Below, one piece after another: positions 27,979 to 35,863 of a stretch of 64,000 nt of DNA. The notes under the pieces were generated by a model. That model was not told the origin of the DNA. It ran no database searches and saw only the letters and a list, made by a program, of their open reading frames with translations. The stretch spans positions 3,287,501-3,351,500 of the forward strand of contig NZ_AP023262.1 in NCBI RefSeq assembly GCF_016756615.1, read 5' to 3'. The position numbers and the translations under genes were made by a program. The stretch comes from Mesorhizobium sp. L-8-3. GTDB taxonomy: Bacteria; Pseudomonadota; Alphaproteobacteria; Rhizobiales; Rhizobiaceae. Every line of letters starts with the position of its first letter. Position 1 is the stretch's first letter.

Positions 27979-28309
27979 CCTCTGGCCAAAGGGCTGAGTA
28001 GGAAACTGTCCGTTGCCGCCGTGGTGCCGGGGCAGTCGGCTTGTTGTGATCAGCGGGATCGACCTCGCGGCTAGGGGATCGATAGGCTGGCGTCATGCTT
28101 TTGGCGACGTTACCCCAATGTCCAGCTTGTCCTTCGTCGGTGAAAGTCCATTCGAGATTGCAGGTGCGCCGGTCGCGGAAGATGCGGCCATGACGCATGA
28201 CTGCAATTCGCGCAACCACGTCAGTCCTTGATACGGGCCTTCCGCAGTGTTGGGATCGCAGGCGACGTTCAAGGTCTGTCAGGAAAACCATCCGGAGCAT
28301 TGCGCGCGT
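27979..28309. other. Gene-free stretch between cytochrome c' and the repeat
   Basis: About 330 bp. Minus-strand frames run through it from the regulator side but show no family features. Nothing else seen. Confidence 0.35.
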
Positions 28310-28452
28310 GCCAACGCTGTCGCCATCAGCTTCTTGATCCGTCAGACGGCGGCCGGGCCGCCGCCGGCGCCGAGGCGATAGGCGAGTTGGGCTCGCGTGA
28401 GGCCGAGGAGGCGCGCCGCGGCGGACAGGTTTCCGCGCGCCCGGTCGACCGC
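28310..28452. repeat. Right copy of the 143-bp direct repeat (partner 11528-11670)
   Basis: It begins with the last codons of gltS (GCCAACGCTGTCG) and covers the 3' end of the full regulator gene. The gltS stop here reads CAG instead of TAG. Same orientation as the left copy. See 11528-11670. Confidence 0.85.
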
Positions 28453-29964
28453 CGCCTTGTAGGCCGACCGCTCCAGCTCCGACAGGGAGAAATCTCCCTC
28501 GGCCAGCAGTTGGTCGACCAGCGGTCGCAGCCTGGATTGCGGATCGTCGCCAGCCGCCATGGCAGTGAACGGAAAGCGGAGCAACTGCGCCTCGATTTCG
28601 GCGCGTGAAACGGCTTGGCCGTCGCGGTGCGCGGCGAGCACGGCGCTGAGCACCGTCCGCATTTGCCGAAGGTTCCCCGGCCAAGTCGCCCGCTCGATTG
28701 CTTTGCCCGCCGGACCGTCGAGGCGCGGCGGCTCGATGCCCATCCTGGCTGCCAGCACCGGAAGCAATGTCCGAGCAATGGCAAGGCGCTGGCCTTCGCG
28801 CTCGCCGAGCGTGGGCATGCGCACGGCGAGCGCCGACAGCGCGTACCACAGTTCGGAGGACAAGGGCGGCGGCCCCAATGGGCCGGAGGACGGATCATAG
28901 CCGACAAGCGCCACAATGCGCGGCCCGCCGACCACCATCCCATCCTCGATAGCGCGGGCGAGATGGGGCTGGACGTCTGACGGGATCTGCTCCGCGGCAT
29001 CGATCAATACCGTTTCGCTGCCGGGCCCCCGGCGTCCTCCCTTGCCGCGCCGCGCAATCTCGGCGCAGAGGTCGAGGTCGACCCGATTGCCGAACACATG
29101 ACGCGGCTCGGTTCCGGATCCGCCGGAGGCGCGGTGAAGATAGCGCGCCGCGCGGCTCCGGCCGGTGCCGGGCGAGCCGGTGATCATGACGGGAAGCGCC
29201 ATCGGCGCCAGCCTGTCGAGTTCGGCCCGCACCGGCGCGAGGACCAGTCGGTCGAGTTCGGAAAGGGCGCTCTCGGCGGTGCGGGCGGCGACCCTCCGCA
29301 GCGGCTCGGAGAGGCTGCCTTCTTGTGGCGCCATGATGCGTTCGCGAAAGAGGATCACTTCCGGGTCGCCCGGCCCCCAGACGTCGGCCGGCTTGCCGAC
29401 GACCTTGCAGTGGCGGTGCCCCTGGGCGGCGCACTCCACCTCCTTGTAGATGATGAGAGTGTCGAAGAATTCGCTGGCATAGCCGCAGGCATAGCCGAGT
29501 TGGGTCCAGCAGGCCGGCTCCGTCGTCCGGTGCCGACGCCGGAATTCGGCAGCCTCGACGCTGTCATGCCAGAGGAACTCCGCCGAGAAGCGCTTCTTCC
29601 GGAAGTCGAAGTCGTTGTAGACGGTCTCGACCCTGACCACGCCGCTGAACGTGTGCAGGCGCGTGCCCGCCGTGAAGGCATCCCCGATGTCGACATTCGG
29701 CCAGTTCGTCCGCACGAAGCGCGCGTCGGCCTGCCCTGAAAGGAAGCCCAGCCGCATCAGGAACACGCGCGCCTCCTGCGGGCCCAGCAGACGGGTCAAC
29801 TCGCGGCGGAGTTCCACGCCGACGGCGGCGCGTTGCATGACGATGCGGTCGCCGTTGAGGCGTATCGTGCCGTCGACGGGATTGAAGACCAGGCTGGAGA
29901 GCAGCTCGCGAACCGTCGGCTTGCCGCGATCGAGCAGCTTCGACGGCTCAAGCGGTGCCTTCAT
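28342..29964 (-). CDS. XylR/DmpR-type regulator lacking the GAFTGA motif
   Basis: About 540 residues from the ATG at 29964 (GGAGAGGG upstream; the frame starts at 29988). The N-terminal part has the XylR effector domain ('VFLMRLGFLSGQADARF') followed by a V4R-type end with 'YKEVECAAQGHRHCKVVGKP'. The AAA+ part keeps a Walker A-like 'GSPGTGRSRAARYL' (about 262-275) and 'TWPGNLRQMRTVL', but there is no GAFTGA loop and the Walker B region reads 'TVLIDAAEQI' with Ala where the catalytic Glu is expected. The Fis-type HTH 'RGNLSAAARLLGLTRAQLAY' closes the protein. It therefore probably cannot activate sigma-54 polymerase in the usual way. Divergent from the catabolic operon starting at 30297, which it likely controls in response to an aromatic-type effector. 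Confidence 0.85.
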   Translation of the reverse strand: MKAPLEPSKLLDRGKPTVRELLSSLVFNPVDGTIRLNGDRIVMQRAAVGVELRRELTRLLGPQEARVFLMRLGFLSGQADARFVRTNWPNVDIGDAFTAGTRLHTFSGVVRVETVYNDFDFRKKRFSAEFLWHDSVEAAEFRRRHRTTEPACWTQLGYACGYASEFFDTLIIYKEVECAAQGHRHCKVVGKPADVWGPGDPEVILFRERIMAPQEGSLSEPLRRVAARTAESALSELDRLVLAPVRAELDRLAPMALPVMITGSPGTGRSRAARYLHRASGGSGTEPRHVFGNRVDLDLCAEIARRGKGGRRGPGSETVLIDAAEQIPSDVQPHLARAIEDGMVVGGPRIVALVGYDPSSGPLGPPPLSSELWYALSALAVRMPTLGEREGQRLAIARTLLPVLAARMGIEPPRLDGPAGKAIERATWPGNLRQMRTVLSAVLAAHRDGQAVSRAEIEAQLLRFPFTAMAAGDDPQSRLRPLVDQLLAEGDFSLSELERSAYKAAVDRARGNLSAAARLLGLTRAQLAYRLGAGGGPAAV

Positions 29965-30066
29965 GCCGTGTCCCTCTCCGACTTCCATCCGCGACGATCG
30001 GAACAGTTCAGGCTTTTCATCAAATCGTCAAGCCGCTGTCAGCATTTCATGAAGAAGGCTTGTACG

Positions 30067-30116
30067 CTGTGCGCACAGTAACTTCATGATCTGGCGATAT
30101 CATACTGAATTATAAA
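30067..30116. promoter_or_regulatory. Palindrome and -10-like box in the divergent regulator/operon region
   Basis: CTGTGCGCACAG (30067-30078) is a perfect 12-bp palindrome. It is followed by ATGAT-N8-ATCAT (30086-30103) and by TATAAA (30111-30116). No clear GG-N10-GC sigma-54 promoter was found in 29965-30296. These are candidate operator and promoter elements for the operon; strand of the promoter is not settled. Confidence 0.35.
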
Positions 30117-30296
30117 GACGATTTGGCAGATATGACAAGTCCTGCAGCTTCCATCGCGTTGCTGATTTGACAGAGATGTCGGACTTGATCCCCTAATCCG
30201 CACATGGTGCCGCCGGGAGGAAGCGACGCTCATTCGACGACGGGCTTGCCGGTCCGACGGTGTGAGCGCTGCGGCTGCCGCAACATGGGAGGAAGC

Positions 30297-31115
30297 ATGC
30301 CGACGTTGCATGAGATGTTCGATGTACGAGGCAAGTCGGTCATCGTGACCGGTGGCGCGAGCGGCATCGGACGTGCCTACGCCGAGGTGATGGCGGATAA
30401 CGGCGCGCGCGTCTGCATCTTCGACATAGACGCAAAAGGTCTCGAAGCGGTCGTCACCGGGATGGTGGCCCGCGGCGGCGATGTCTGGGGCCAAGCCCTG
30501 GACGTGGCCGACCGCGGCCGGATGGCGGCGGCATTCGACACGGTGGCGGACCGGCATGGACGCATCGACGTGGTCTTTGCCAATGCCGGCATCGACGCCG
30601 GGCCCGGGTTCCTGTCGACCGAGGGGCAGCGGCTTCCGGAGGGCGCCATCGACGCGCTCGACGACCACCACTGGGATCAGGTGATCGAGGTCAACCTCAC
30701 CTCCGTCTACACGACCGTCAAGCATGCGGCGCGCCACATGAAGTACAGCGGTGGCGGCCGCATCATCGTCACCTCGTCGATCGCCGCACAGATCAACGAG
30801 GCGATCGTCGGCACGCCCTACATGCCGGCCAAGGCAGGCGTGGACCACTTCGTCCGCCAGATGGCGATGGAGCTCGGCGCCTACGGCATCCTGATAAACT
30901 GCATCTCGCCCGGGCCCTTCATGACCAACATCGCGGGCGGGCGTCTGAAGATCCCAGCCGACCGTCGGGCCTTCGAGGGGCAATCCCTGATCGGCCGGAT
31001 CGGCGACACCGAGGATATCAAGGGCCTCGCGCTTTACCTCGCATCGCCCTGCTCATCCTACATGACCGGCAGCCAGATCGTGATCGATGGGGGGTCGATG
31101 CTCCGATTCAGATAG
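30297..31115 (+). CDS. Short-chain dehydrogenase/reductase
   Basis: The start at 30297 is chosen because GGGAGGAAGC precedes it; the frame extends upstream to 30204. The 272-residue product has the NAD(P)-binding 'VTGGASGIGRAYAEVM' (about 17-32), an Asp at 'CIFDIDAK' that suggests NAD preference, 'FANAGID', the Ser of 'IIVTSSIAAQ' and the YxxxK pair in 'PYMPAKAGVDHF'. The C-terminal 'SSYMTGSQIVIDGGSMLRF' is typical. First gene of the operon that continues with an ABC importer, so it likely oxidises an alcohol or diol intermediate of the imported compound. Confidence 0.9.
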   Translation: MPTLHEMFDVRGKSVIVTGGASGIGRAYAEVMADNGARVCIFDIDAKGLEAVVTGMVARGGDVWGQALDVADRGRMAAAFDTVADRHGRIDVVFANAGIDAGPGFLSTEGQRLPEGAIDALDDHHWDQVIEVNLTSVYTTVKHAARHMKYSGGGRIIVTSSIAAQINEAIVGTPYMPAKAGVDHFVRQMAMELGAYGILINCISPGPFMTNIAGGRLKIPADRRAFEGQSLIGRIGDTEDIKGLALYLASPCSSYMTGSQIVIDGGSMLRFR

Positions 31116-31182
31116 CGGCATCGAGGCGCCAGGGAGGTTCGGCGCCCCGGGGACGAGAAGACAATAATCAAGGGAGGAAATC

Positions 31183-32484
31183 ATGTTGAAACTGAAGGAT
31201 CATTCCGCACGGCCGTCGCGCCGGACGGTTCTGAAGGGATTGGGTGCGGGTCTTGCCGCCTCGACGCTCGGCAGGCCGATGGTGGCGCGCGCCCAGACCG
31301 CGGGCACGATCAAGGTGGGTTTCGTCACCCCGTCCACCGGCCCGCTCGCACTGTTTGGCGAAACCGACGGCTGGGCAGTCGGCAAGATCAAAGAGTTGCT
31401 GAAGGACGGGCTCGAAACCTCGACGGGGCGCTACGATGTCGAGATCCTGGTTCGTGACGGCCAGTCCGATCCCAACAAGGCGGCGCAAGTGTCAGGGGAC
31501 CTCATCCTGAACGAAGAGGTGCACCTGCTTCTGCCGGCATCGACGACCGACACGGTGAGCCCGGCGGCGGACCAGGCGGAACTCTACGAATGCCCGTGCA
31601 TCTCCACCGGGGCGCCGTGGCAGGCGATCATCTTCCCGCGCGGCGGCAAGGACAAGCCGTTCAAGTGGACCTACCACTTCTTCTGGGGTCTGGACGAGGC
31701 GCTGAACACCTTCGTCGGCCTGTGGGACACCATCGAGACGAACCGCAAGGTGGGTATGCTGTTCCCGCAGAACGCCGATGGCGAGACCTGGGGCAACAAT
31801 GACTACGGCCTGCCGGCGCCCACGCAGAAGGCCGGCTTCGAGATCGTGGTGCCCGGTTTCTTCCAGCCGCGCACCAACGACTACACGGCCCAGATCAACG
31901 CTTTCAAGGAGGCGGGCTGCGACATCGTGGGCGGCATTACCTATCCGGCCGACTTCAAGACCTTCGTCAACCAGTGCGCCCAGCAAGGCTACAAGCCGAA
32001 GGCCATGACGGTCGCGGCCGCGCTGCTCTTCCCGTCCGGCATCCAGGCGCTGGGGCCGCTCGGCGACGGCATGTCGTCGGAAGTCTGGTGGACGCCGGCC
32101 TTCCCGTTCAAGTCGACCCTGACCGGCCAGGCCAGCCGAGATATTGCCGATCTGTGGGAAAGCGAGACCAAGAAGCAGTGGACGCAGCCGCTGGGCTACA
32201 GCCACGCCATCTGGGAAGTGGCGCTCGACGTGCTGAAGCGGTCAGCCAACCCGCTCGACCGCGCAGCCAATCTCGAGGCGATCGTGGCCACCAATCTCGA
32301 CACGCTGATCGGCAACGTCAATTTCGCCAAAGGTCCGCACGCCAACGTCTCCACGACGCCAATCTTCGGAGGGCAGTGGGTGACGGGAGAGAATTGGCCC
32401 TACGATCTGAAGATCGTGGACAACAGCGTCAACAAGCTCTTCGAGCCCGAACAGAAGATGAAACTCATGCCCTGGTCGGCATAA
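31183..32484 (+). CDS. ABC transporter substrate-binding protein, branched-chain amino acid type
   Basis: The 433-residue precursor starts with a twin-arginine-like signal ('SRRTVLKGLGAGLAASTLG', cleavage near 'ARAQT'), so it may be exported folded. The mature protein has the periplasmic-binding-protein-6 pattern: 'IKVGFVTPSTGPLALFGE', 'LVRDGQSDPNKAAQVSGDLI', 'DTVSPAADQAE', 'YPADFKTFVNQCAQQGY'. GGGAGGAAATC precedes the ATG. It serves the four downstream Liv-type genes. Aromatic and other carboxylic acids as well as amino acids are substrates in this family. Confidence 0.92.
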   Translation: MLKLKDHSARPSRRTVLKGLGAGLAASTLGRPMVARAQTAGTIKVGFVTPSTGPLALFGETDGWAVGKIKELLKDGLETSTGRYDVEILVRDGQSDPNKAAQVSGDLILNEEVHLLLPASTTDTVSPAADQAELYECPCISTGAPWQAIIFPRGGKDKPFKWTYHFFWGLDEALNTFVGLWDTIETNRKVGMLFPQNADGETWGNNDYGLPAPTQKAGFEIVVPGFFQPRTNDYTAQINAFKEAGCDIVGGITYPADFKTFVNQCAQQGYKPKAMTVAAALLFPSGIQALGPLGDGMSSEVWWTPAFPFKSTLTGQASRDIADLWESETKKQWTQPLGYSHAIWEVALDVLKRSANPLDRAANLEAIVATNLDTLIGNVNFAKGPHANVSTTPIFGGQWVTGENWPYDLKIVDNSVNKLFEPEQKMKLMPWSA

Positions 32485-32499
32485 GGCCGGGGAAGGAGG

Positions 32500-33228
32500 A
32501 TGGTCGGCAGCGCATTGCTCGAAGCGCGGGAGCTGAGCAAGTCGTTCGGAGCGGTGCGCGTGCTCCACGACGTCAGCTTCGAGGTCCGCGCAGGCGAAGT
32601 TCTGGGCATACTCGGTCCGAACGGGGCGGGGAAGACGACGCTGTTCAATCTGATCAGCGGCGATCACAGGGTCGACCGGGGCGAGCTCGTCTTTGCCGGT
32701 CATCCGCTTGGCCGTCAGCCGCCCTACCGTCGCTGCCAGATGGGAATCGGCCGCACCTACCAGATCCCGCGTCCCTATGTCGGGCTGACGACATTCGAGA
32801 ACCTGCTCGTCGCCGCCTCTTTTGGCGGCGAGCGGTCCGAAACCGCGAGCTACGCGTCGTGTTCGCAAATCCTGCGCGACTGCGAACTGCGCGACAAGGC
32901 CAACCGCTCGGCAGGCTCGCTGACGCTGCTCGACCGCAAGCGGCTGGAGCTGGCGCGCGCGCTGGCCTCCAATCCCAAGCTCCTGCTTCTGGACGAGATC
33001 GCCGGCGGCCTGACCGACGAGGAGGGCAAGGCGCTGGTCGGCCTGATCCGGCGCATCCGCGACCGCGGTGTGACCATCGTCTGGATCGAGCACGTCCTGC
33101 ATGCCGTGCTTGCCGTTGCCGACCGGATGATGGTGCTGAACTTCGGCGAGAAGATCGCCGAGGGCAAGCCGCAGGACGTCGTCAACAGTGCCGAGGTCAG
33201 GCGCGTGTACATGGGTATCGAGGCATGA
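32500..33228 (+). CDS. ABC transporter ATP-binding protein, LivG type
   Basis: The 242-residue ATPase shows Walker A 'GPNGAGKTTLFNLISG', Q-loop region 'GRTYQIPRPYVGLTTFEN' and Walker B 'LLLLDEIAGGLTDEE', then 'IVWIEHVLHAVLAVADRMMV'. The signature segment reads 'SLTLLDRKRLELARAL', more divergent than the usual family version. AGGAGG abuts the ATG with no spacer, so an internal TTG at 32515 is a possible true start. Its stop overlaps the next gene (ATGA). Confidence 0.92.
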   Translation: MVGSALLEARELSKSFGAVRVLHDVSFEVRAGEVLGILGPNGAGKTTLFNLISGDHRVDRGELVFAGHPLGRQPPYRRCQMGIGRTYQIPRPYVGLTTFENLLVAASFGGERSETASYASCSQILRDCELRDKANRSAGSLTLLDRKRLELARALASNPKLLLLDEIAGGLTDEEGKALVGLIRRIRDRGVTIVWIEHVLHAVLAVADRMMVLNFGEKIAEGKPQDVVNSAEVRRVYMGIEA

Positions 33229-33956
33229 GTGCGGCATTGCTCTCCACGCATGGCCTTGTCGCCCGCTACGGGGACTTCCAGGCGCTCCATGGAGTGGATT
33301 TCGAGATCGCCGCGGGCGAGGTCGTGGCGCTGATCGGAGCCAACGGCGCCGGCAAGTCGACGCTGCTCAGGTCGATCATCGGGCTGCTGCGGGTCGCGCC
33401 CGAGATGGTGCGCCTCGACGGGCGCCACGTCGGCGGGGCACAGCCGCATCGAATGGTGGCGGATGGTGTCGCCATCGTGCCCGAAGGCCGCCGCCTGTTC
33501 ACCGGCATGTCGGTGGAGGACAATCTGCGGGTGGCCATCGACCATGCCGCCTCCAGCCTGCGCGAGGGAGGCTGGACACTGGAGCGGGTGTTCGGCCTGT
33601 TCCCGATCCTGGGGGAGAAGCGGTCCACGCTGGTGCAGTCGCTGTCGGGCGGACAACAGCAGATGGTGGCGATCGGCCGGGCGCTGCTCAACCAGCCCCG
33701 CCTGCTCCTGTGCGACGAGATCAGCCTCGGGCTCGCGCCCAAGGTCGTGCGCGAGATCTACCAGTCCATCCCGTCGATCTCGCGGAACGGAACCGCCATC
33801 GTGCTGGTCGAGCAGGATGTCGGGCTCGCCCAGTCCGCCTCGGACAGGCTCTACTGCATGCTCGAGGGCCGTATCACCCTGACGGGCCGCTCCAAGGAGA
33901 TCCGCCGGGAGGCGATCGGCGAAGCCTATTTCGGAGCGTCCCATGCAGTGGCTTGA
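33225..33956 (+). CDS. ABC transporter ATP-binding protein, LivF type
   Basis: The 243-residue second ATPase of the importer starts in an ATGA overlap with the LivG-type gene. Walker A 'GANGAGKSTLLRSIIG', 'VAIVPEGRRLFTGMSVEDNL', signature 'SLSGGQQQMVAIGRALL' and Walker B 'RLLLCDEISLGLAPK' are all canonical. LivG and LivF types form the heterodimeric motor of branched-chain-type importers. It overlaps the permease gene by 14 bp. Confidence 0.94.
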   Translation: MSAALLSTHGLVARYGDFQALHGVDFEIAAGEVVALIGANGAGKSTLLRSIIGLLRVAPEMVRLDGRHVGGAQPHRMVADGVAIVPEGRRLFTGMSVEDNLRVAIDHAASSLREGGWTLERVFGLFPILGEKRSTLVQSLSGGQQQMVAIGRALLNQPRLLLCDEISLGLAPKVVREIYQSIPSISRNGTAIVLVEQDVGLAQSASDRLYCMLEGRITLTGRSKEIRREAIGEAYFGASHAVA

Positions 33957-34803
33957 CGGGCTCGTGCAGGGCATATTGCTCGGCGGTCTCTACGCCCAGT
34001 ACGCACTCGGCATGGCGCTGATGTTCGGGGTGATGCGGATCGTCAACATCACCCATGGCGACCTGATGATCCTGCTGGCCCTGATCGGGATCAGCCTTGC
34101 GGTAACGTTCTCGCTCGGGCCATGGACGGTGCTGGTGATACTCGTGGCGCTTGGCGCTGTCCTTGGCCTGCTCCTGCAGCGTGTCGTCCTGAACCGGGTG
34201 GTCGGCTCCGATCCCTTGCCATCGCTGATCGCCACGTTCGGCCTGTCGGTGGCGCTGCAGAACGCCATGCTGCAGGTCTGGTCGGCCGATACCCGCTCGC
34301 TTGGAGGAGCGAGCGACATCGCGCAGGCCTCCGTCCAGATCGGCCCGCTGTTCGTCGGCGTGCTGCCGGTCATCGTCCTCGTCACGGCGACGGTCTTGAC
34401 GGGCGGTCTCGATGCCGCTCTGCGATACAGCAAATTCGGCCGCTCGCTGCGCGCGGCCGCTGCCGACGTCGATGCTGCGGCCATGACCGGCGTGAACCCA
34501 AAGAGGGTCTATGCCGGAGCGACAGCGGTGGCGGTCGCGATCCTCGGCTTCGCCGCGGTGTTCCAGTCGATGCGGGCGACCGTCGCTCCCGCCGACGGGC
34601 CGTTCCAGCTGATCTATGCCTTCGAAGCCGTGATCATCGGCGGCATGGGCTCGATCTGGGGGGCTTTCATCGGGGCGATGGTGCTCGGCGTCAGCCAGTC
34701 CGTCGGATTCCGCATCGATCCGGGCTTCGGCATTCTCGCCGGGCATCTCGTTTTCCTGATTGTTCTCGCCTTGCGACCGCAAGGCCTGCTGGGGAAGGAA
34801 TGA
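33943..34803 (+). CDS. Branched-chain-type ABC permease, LivH type
   Basis: The 286-residue product has about eight hydrophobic segments. 'GLVQGILLGGLYAQYALGMA' at the N-terminus and 'MFGVMRIVNITHGDLMIL' are LivH signatures, and the EAA-like loop shows 'LAAAADVDAAAMTGVNPKRV' in essence ('RAAAADVDAAAMTGVN'). The C-terminal 'IIGGMGSIWGAFIGAMVLG' is conserved. It forms the channel with the LivM-type protein encoded next. Short overlaps with both neighbours indicate coupled translation. Confidence 0.93.
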   Translation: MQWLDGLVQGILLGGLYAQYALGMALMFGVMRIVNITHGDLMILLALIGISLAVTFSLGPWTVLVILVALGAVLGLLLQRVVLNRVVGSDPLPSLIATFGLSVALQNAMLQVWSADTRSLGGASDIAQASVQIGPLFVGVLPVIVLVTATVLTGGLDAALRYSKFGRSLRAAAADVDAAAMTGVNPKRVYAGATAVAVAILGFAAVFQSMRATVAPADGPFQLIYAFEAVIIGGMGSIWGAFIGAMVLGVSQSVGFRIDPGFGILAGHLVFLIVLALRPQGLLGKE

Positions 34804-34807
34804 GACC

Positions 34808-35863
34808 GTGAAAGAGGCGCTCGTGGTGAAAGAGGCGCTTGTGGCCGCCCCTGTCGACGCGGCGGAGATGCCGTCGGTCGGCGTCCAGCGGCAGACGACT
34901 TCGGGCATGATCGCGATGCTGATCGGCGTCGGCGTCCTGATCACCATCGTATCGATGCCCTGGTGGGCGAGCCAGGGCCTGATCCGGAGCGTGGTCGAGC
35001 TCTGCTGCTACATCGCGGTGGCGCAGATGTGGAACCTGCTCGCCGGCTATGCCGGGCTGGTCTCCGTCGGGCAGCAGGCCTTCGTCGGCGTCGCCGCTTA
35101 CTTGATGTTCGTGCTCGCCCAGCTCTTAGGGATCAATCCATTCGCGGCGGTGCTTCTGTGCCTGATCGCCCCGGTGGTGTTGGCGATCCCCACCTATGGC
35201 CTGCTGCACCGGCTCGACGGACCCTACTTCGCGATCGGCACATGGGTGATCGCCGAGGTGATGCGGCTCGCCACCTCCGTCTTCACCTACGTCAATGCCG
35301 GCGCCGGGATGAGCCTGCGCGTGATGACCAGCTACTCCGCCGACGAGCGTGCGATCGGCGTGTCCTTGCTGACGGCGCTGATGCTGCTCGTCACCTTCGG
35401 CGGCAGCTATCTGCTGCTGCGCTCGCGCTACGGCCTGGCGCTGACCGCCATCCGCGACAATCCCGTCGCGGCGGCAAGCCAGGGCGTCAATGTCGGGCGA
35501 CTGCGCTTTCTCATCTGGATCGGCGCGGCTGCCGGCACCGGGCTTGCCGGCGCCATCTACTTCATGGCGCAACTGCGCATAACGCCGCCCTCGGCCTACG
35601 ACCCGAACTGGGCGAACATTTCGATCTTCATCGTGATGGTCGGCGGACTGGGATCCCTGGAAGGGGTGCTGATCGGCGCGCTCATCTATTTCTTCGCCGA
35701 CAGATGGTTCGGCGAATACGGGGCCACCTATCTCGTCGTGCTCGGCCTTCTCACCTTGTTCATGGCGCTGTTCGCGCGGGGCGGGGTCTGGGGCCTGATC
35801 TGCAGGCTGGTCGACGCCCCGTGGTTCCCGACGCGACGCACGCTCATGGAGGATCGGCGATGA
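34808..35863 (+). CDS. Branched-chain-type ABC permease, LivM type
   Basis: The GTG at 34808 is preferred because GGAAGGAATG lies just upstream; the frame opens at 34760. The product (about 351 residues) has a tandem 'VKEALV-VKEALV' at its very start, encoded by an 18-bp direct repeat, so a GTG at 34826 is an alternative. Eight or nine membrane segments follow, with LivM marks 'NLLAGYAGLVSVGQQAFVGV', 'RYGLALTAIRDNPVAAASQG' and 'VMVGGLGSLEGVLIGALI'. The stop overlaps the next start. Second channel subunit of the importer. Confidence 0.92.
   Translation: MKEALVVKEALVAAPVDAAEMPSVGVQRQTTSGMIAMLIGVGVLITIVSMPWWASQGLIRSVVELCCYIAVAQMWNLLAGYAGLVSVGQQAFVGVAAYLMFVLAQLLGINPFAAVLLCLIAPVVLAIPTYGLLHRLDGPYFAIGTWVIAEVMRLATSVFTYVNAGAGMSLRVMTSYSADERAIGVSLLTALMLLVTFGGSYLLLRSRYGLALTAIRDNPVAAASQGVNVGRLRFLIWIGAAAGTGLAGAIYFMAQLRITPPSAYDPNWANISIFIVMVGGLGSLEGVLIGALIYFFADRWFGEYGATYLVVLGLLTLFMALFARGGVWGLICRLVDAPWFPTRRTLMEDRR

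Noticed and set aside
27965..28849. 294-codon minus-strand frame overlapping the regulator's end
   Set aside because: Out of frame with the regulator; Arg/Pro-rich composition; no start signal.
29965..30296. Sigma-54 promoter for the catabolic operon
   Set aside because: TTGGCAG near 30121 lacks a GC at the required 10-nt spacing; no other GG-N10-GC match was convincing.
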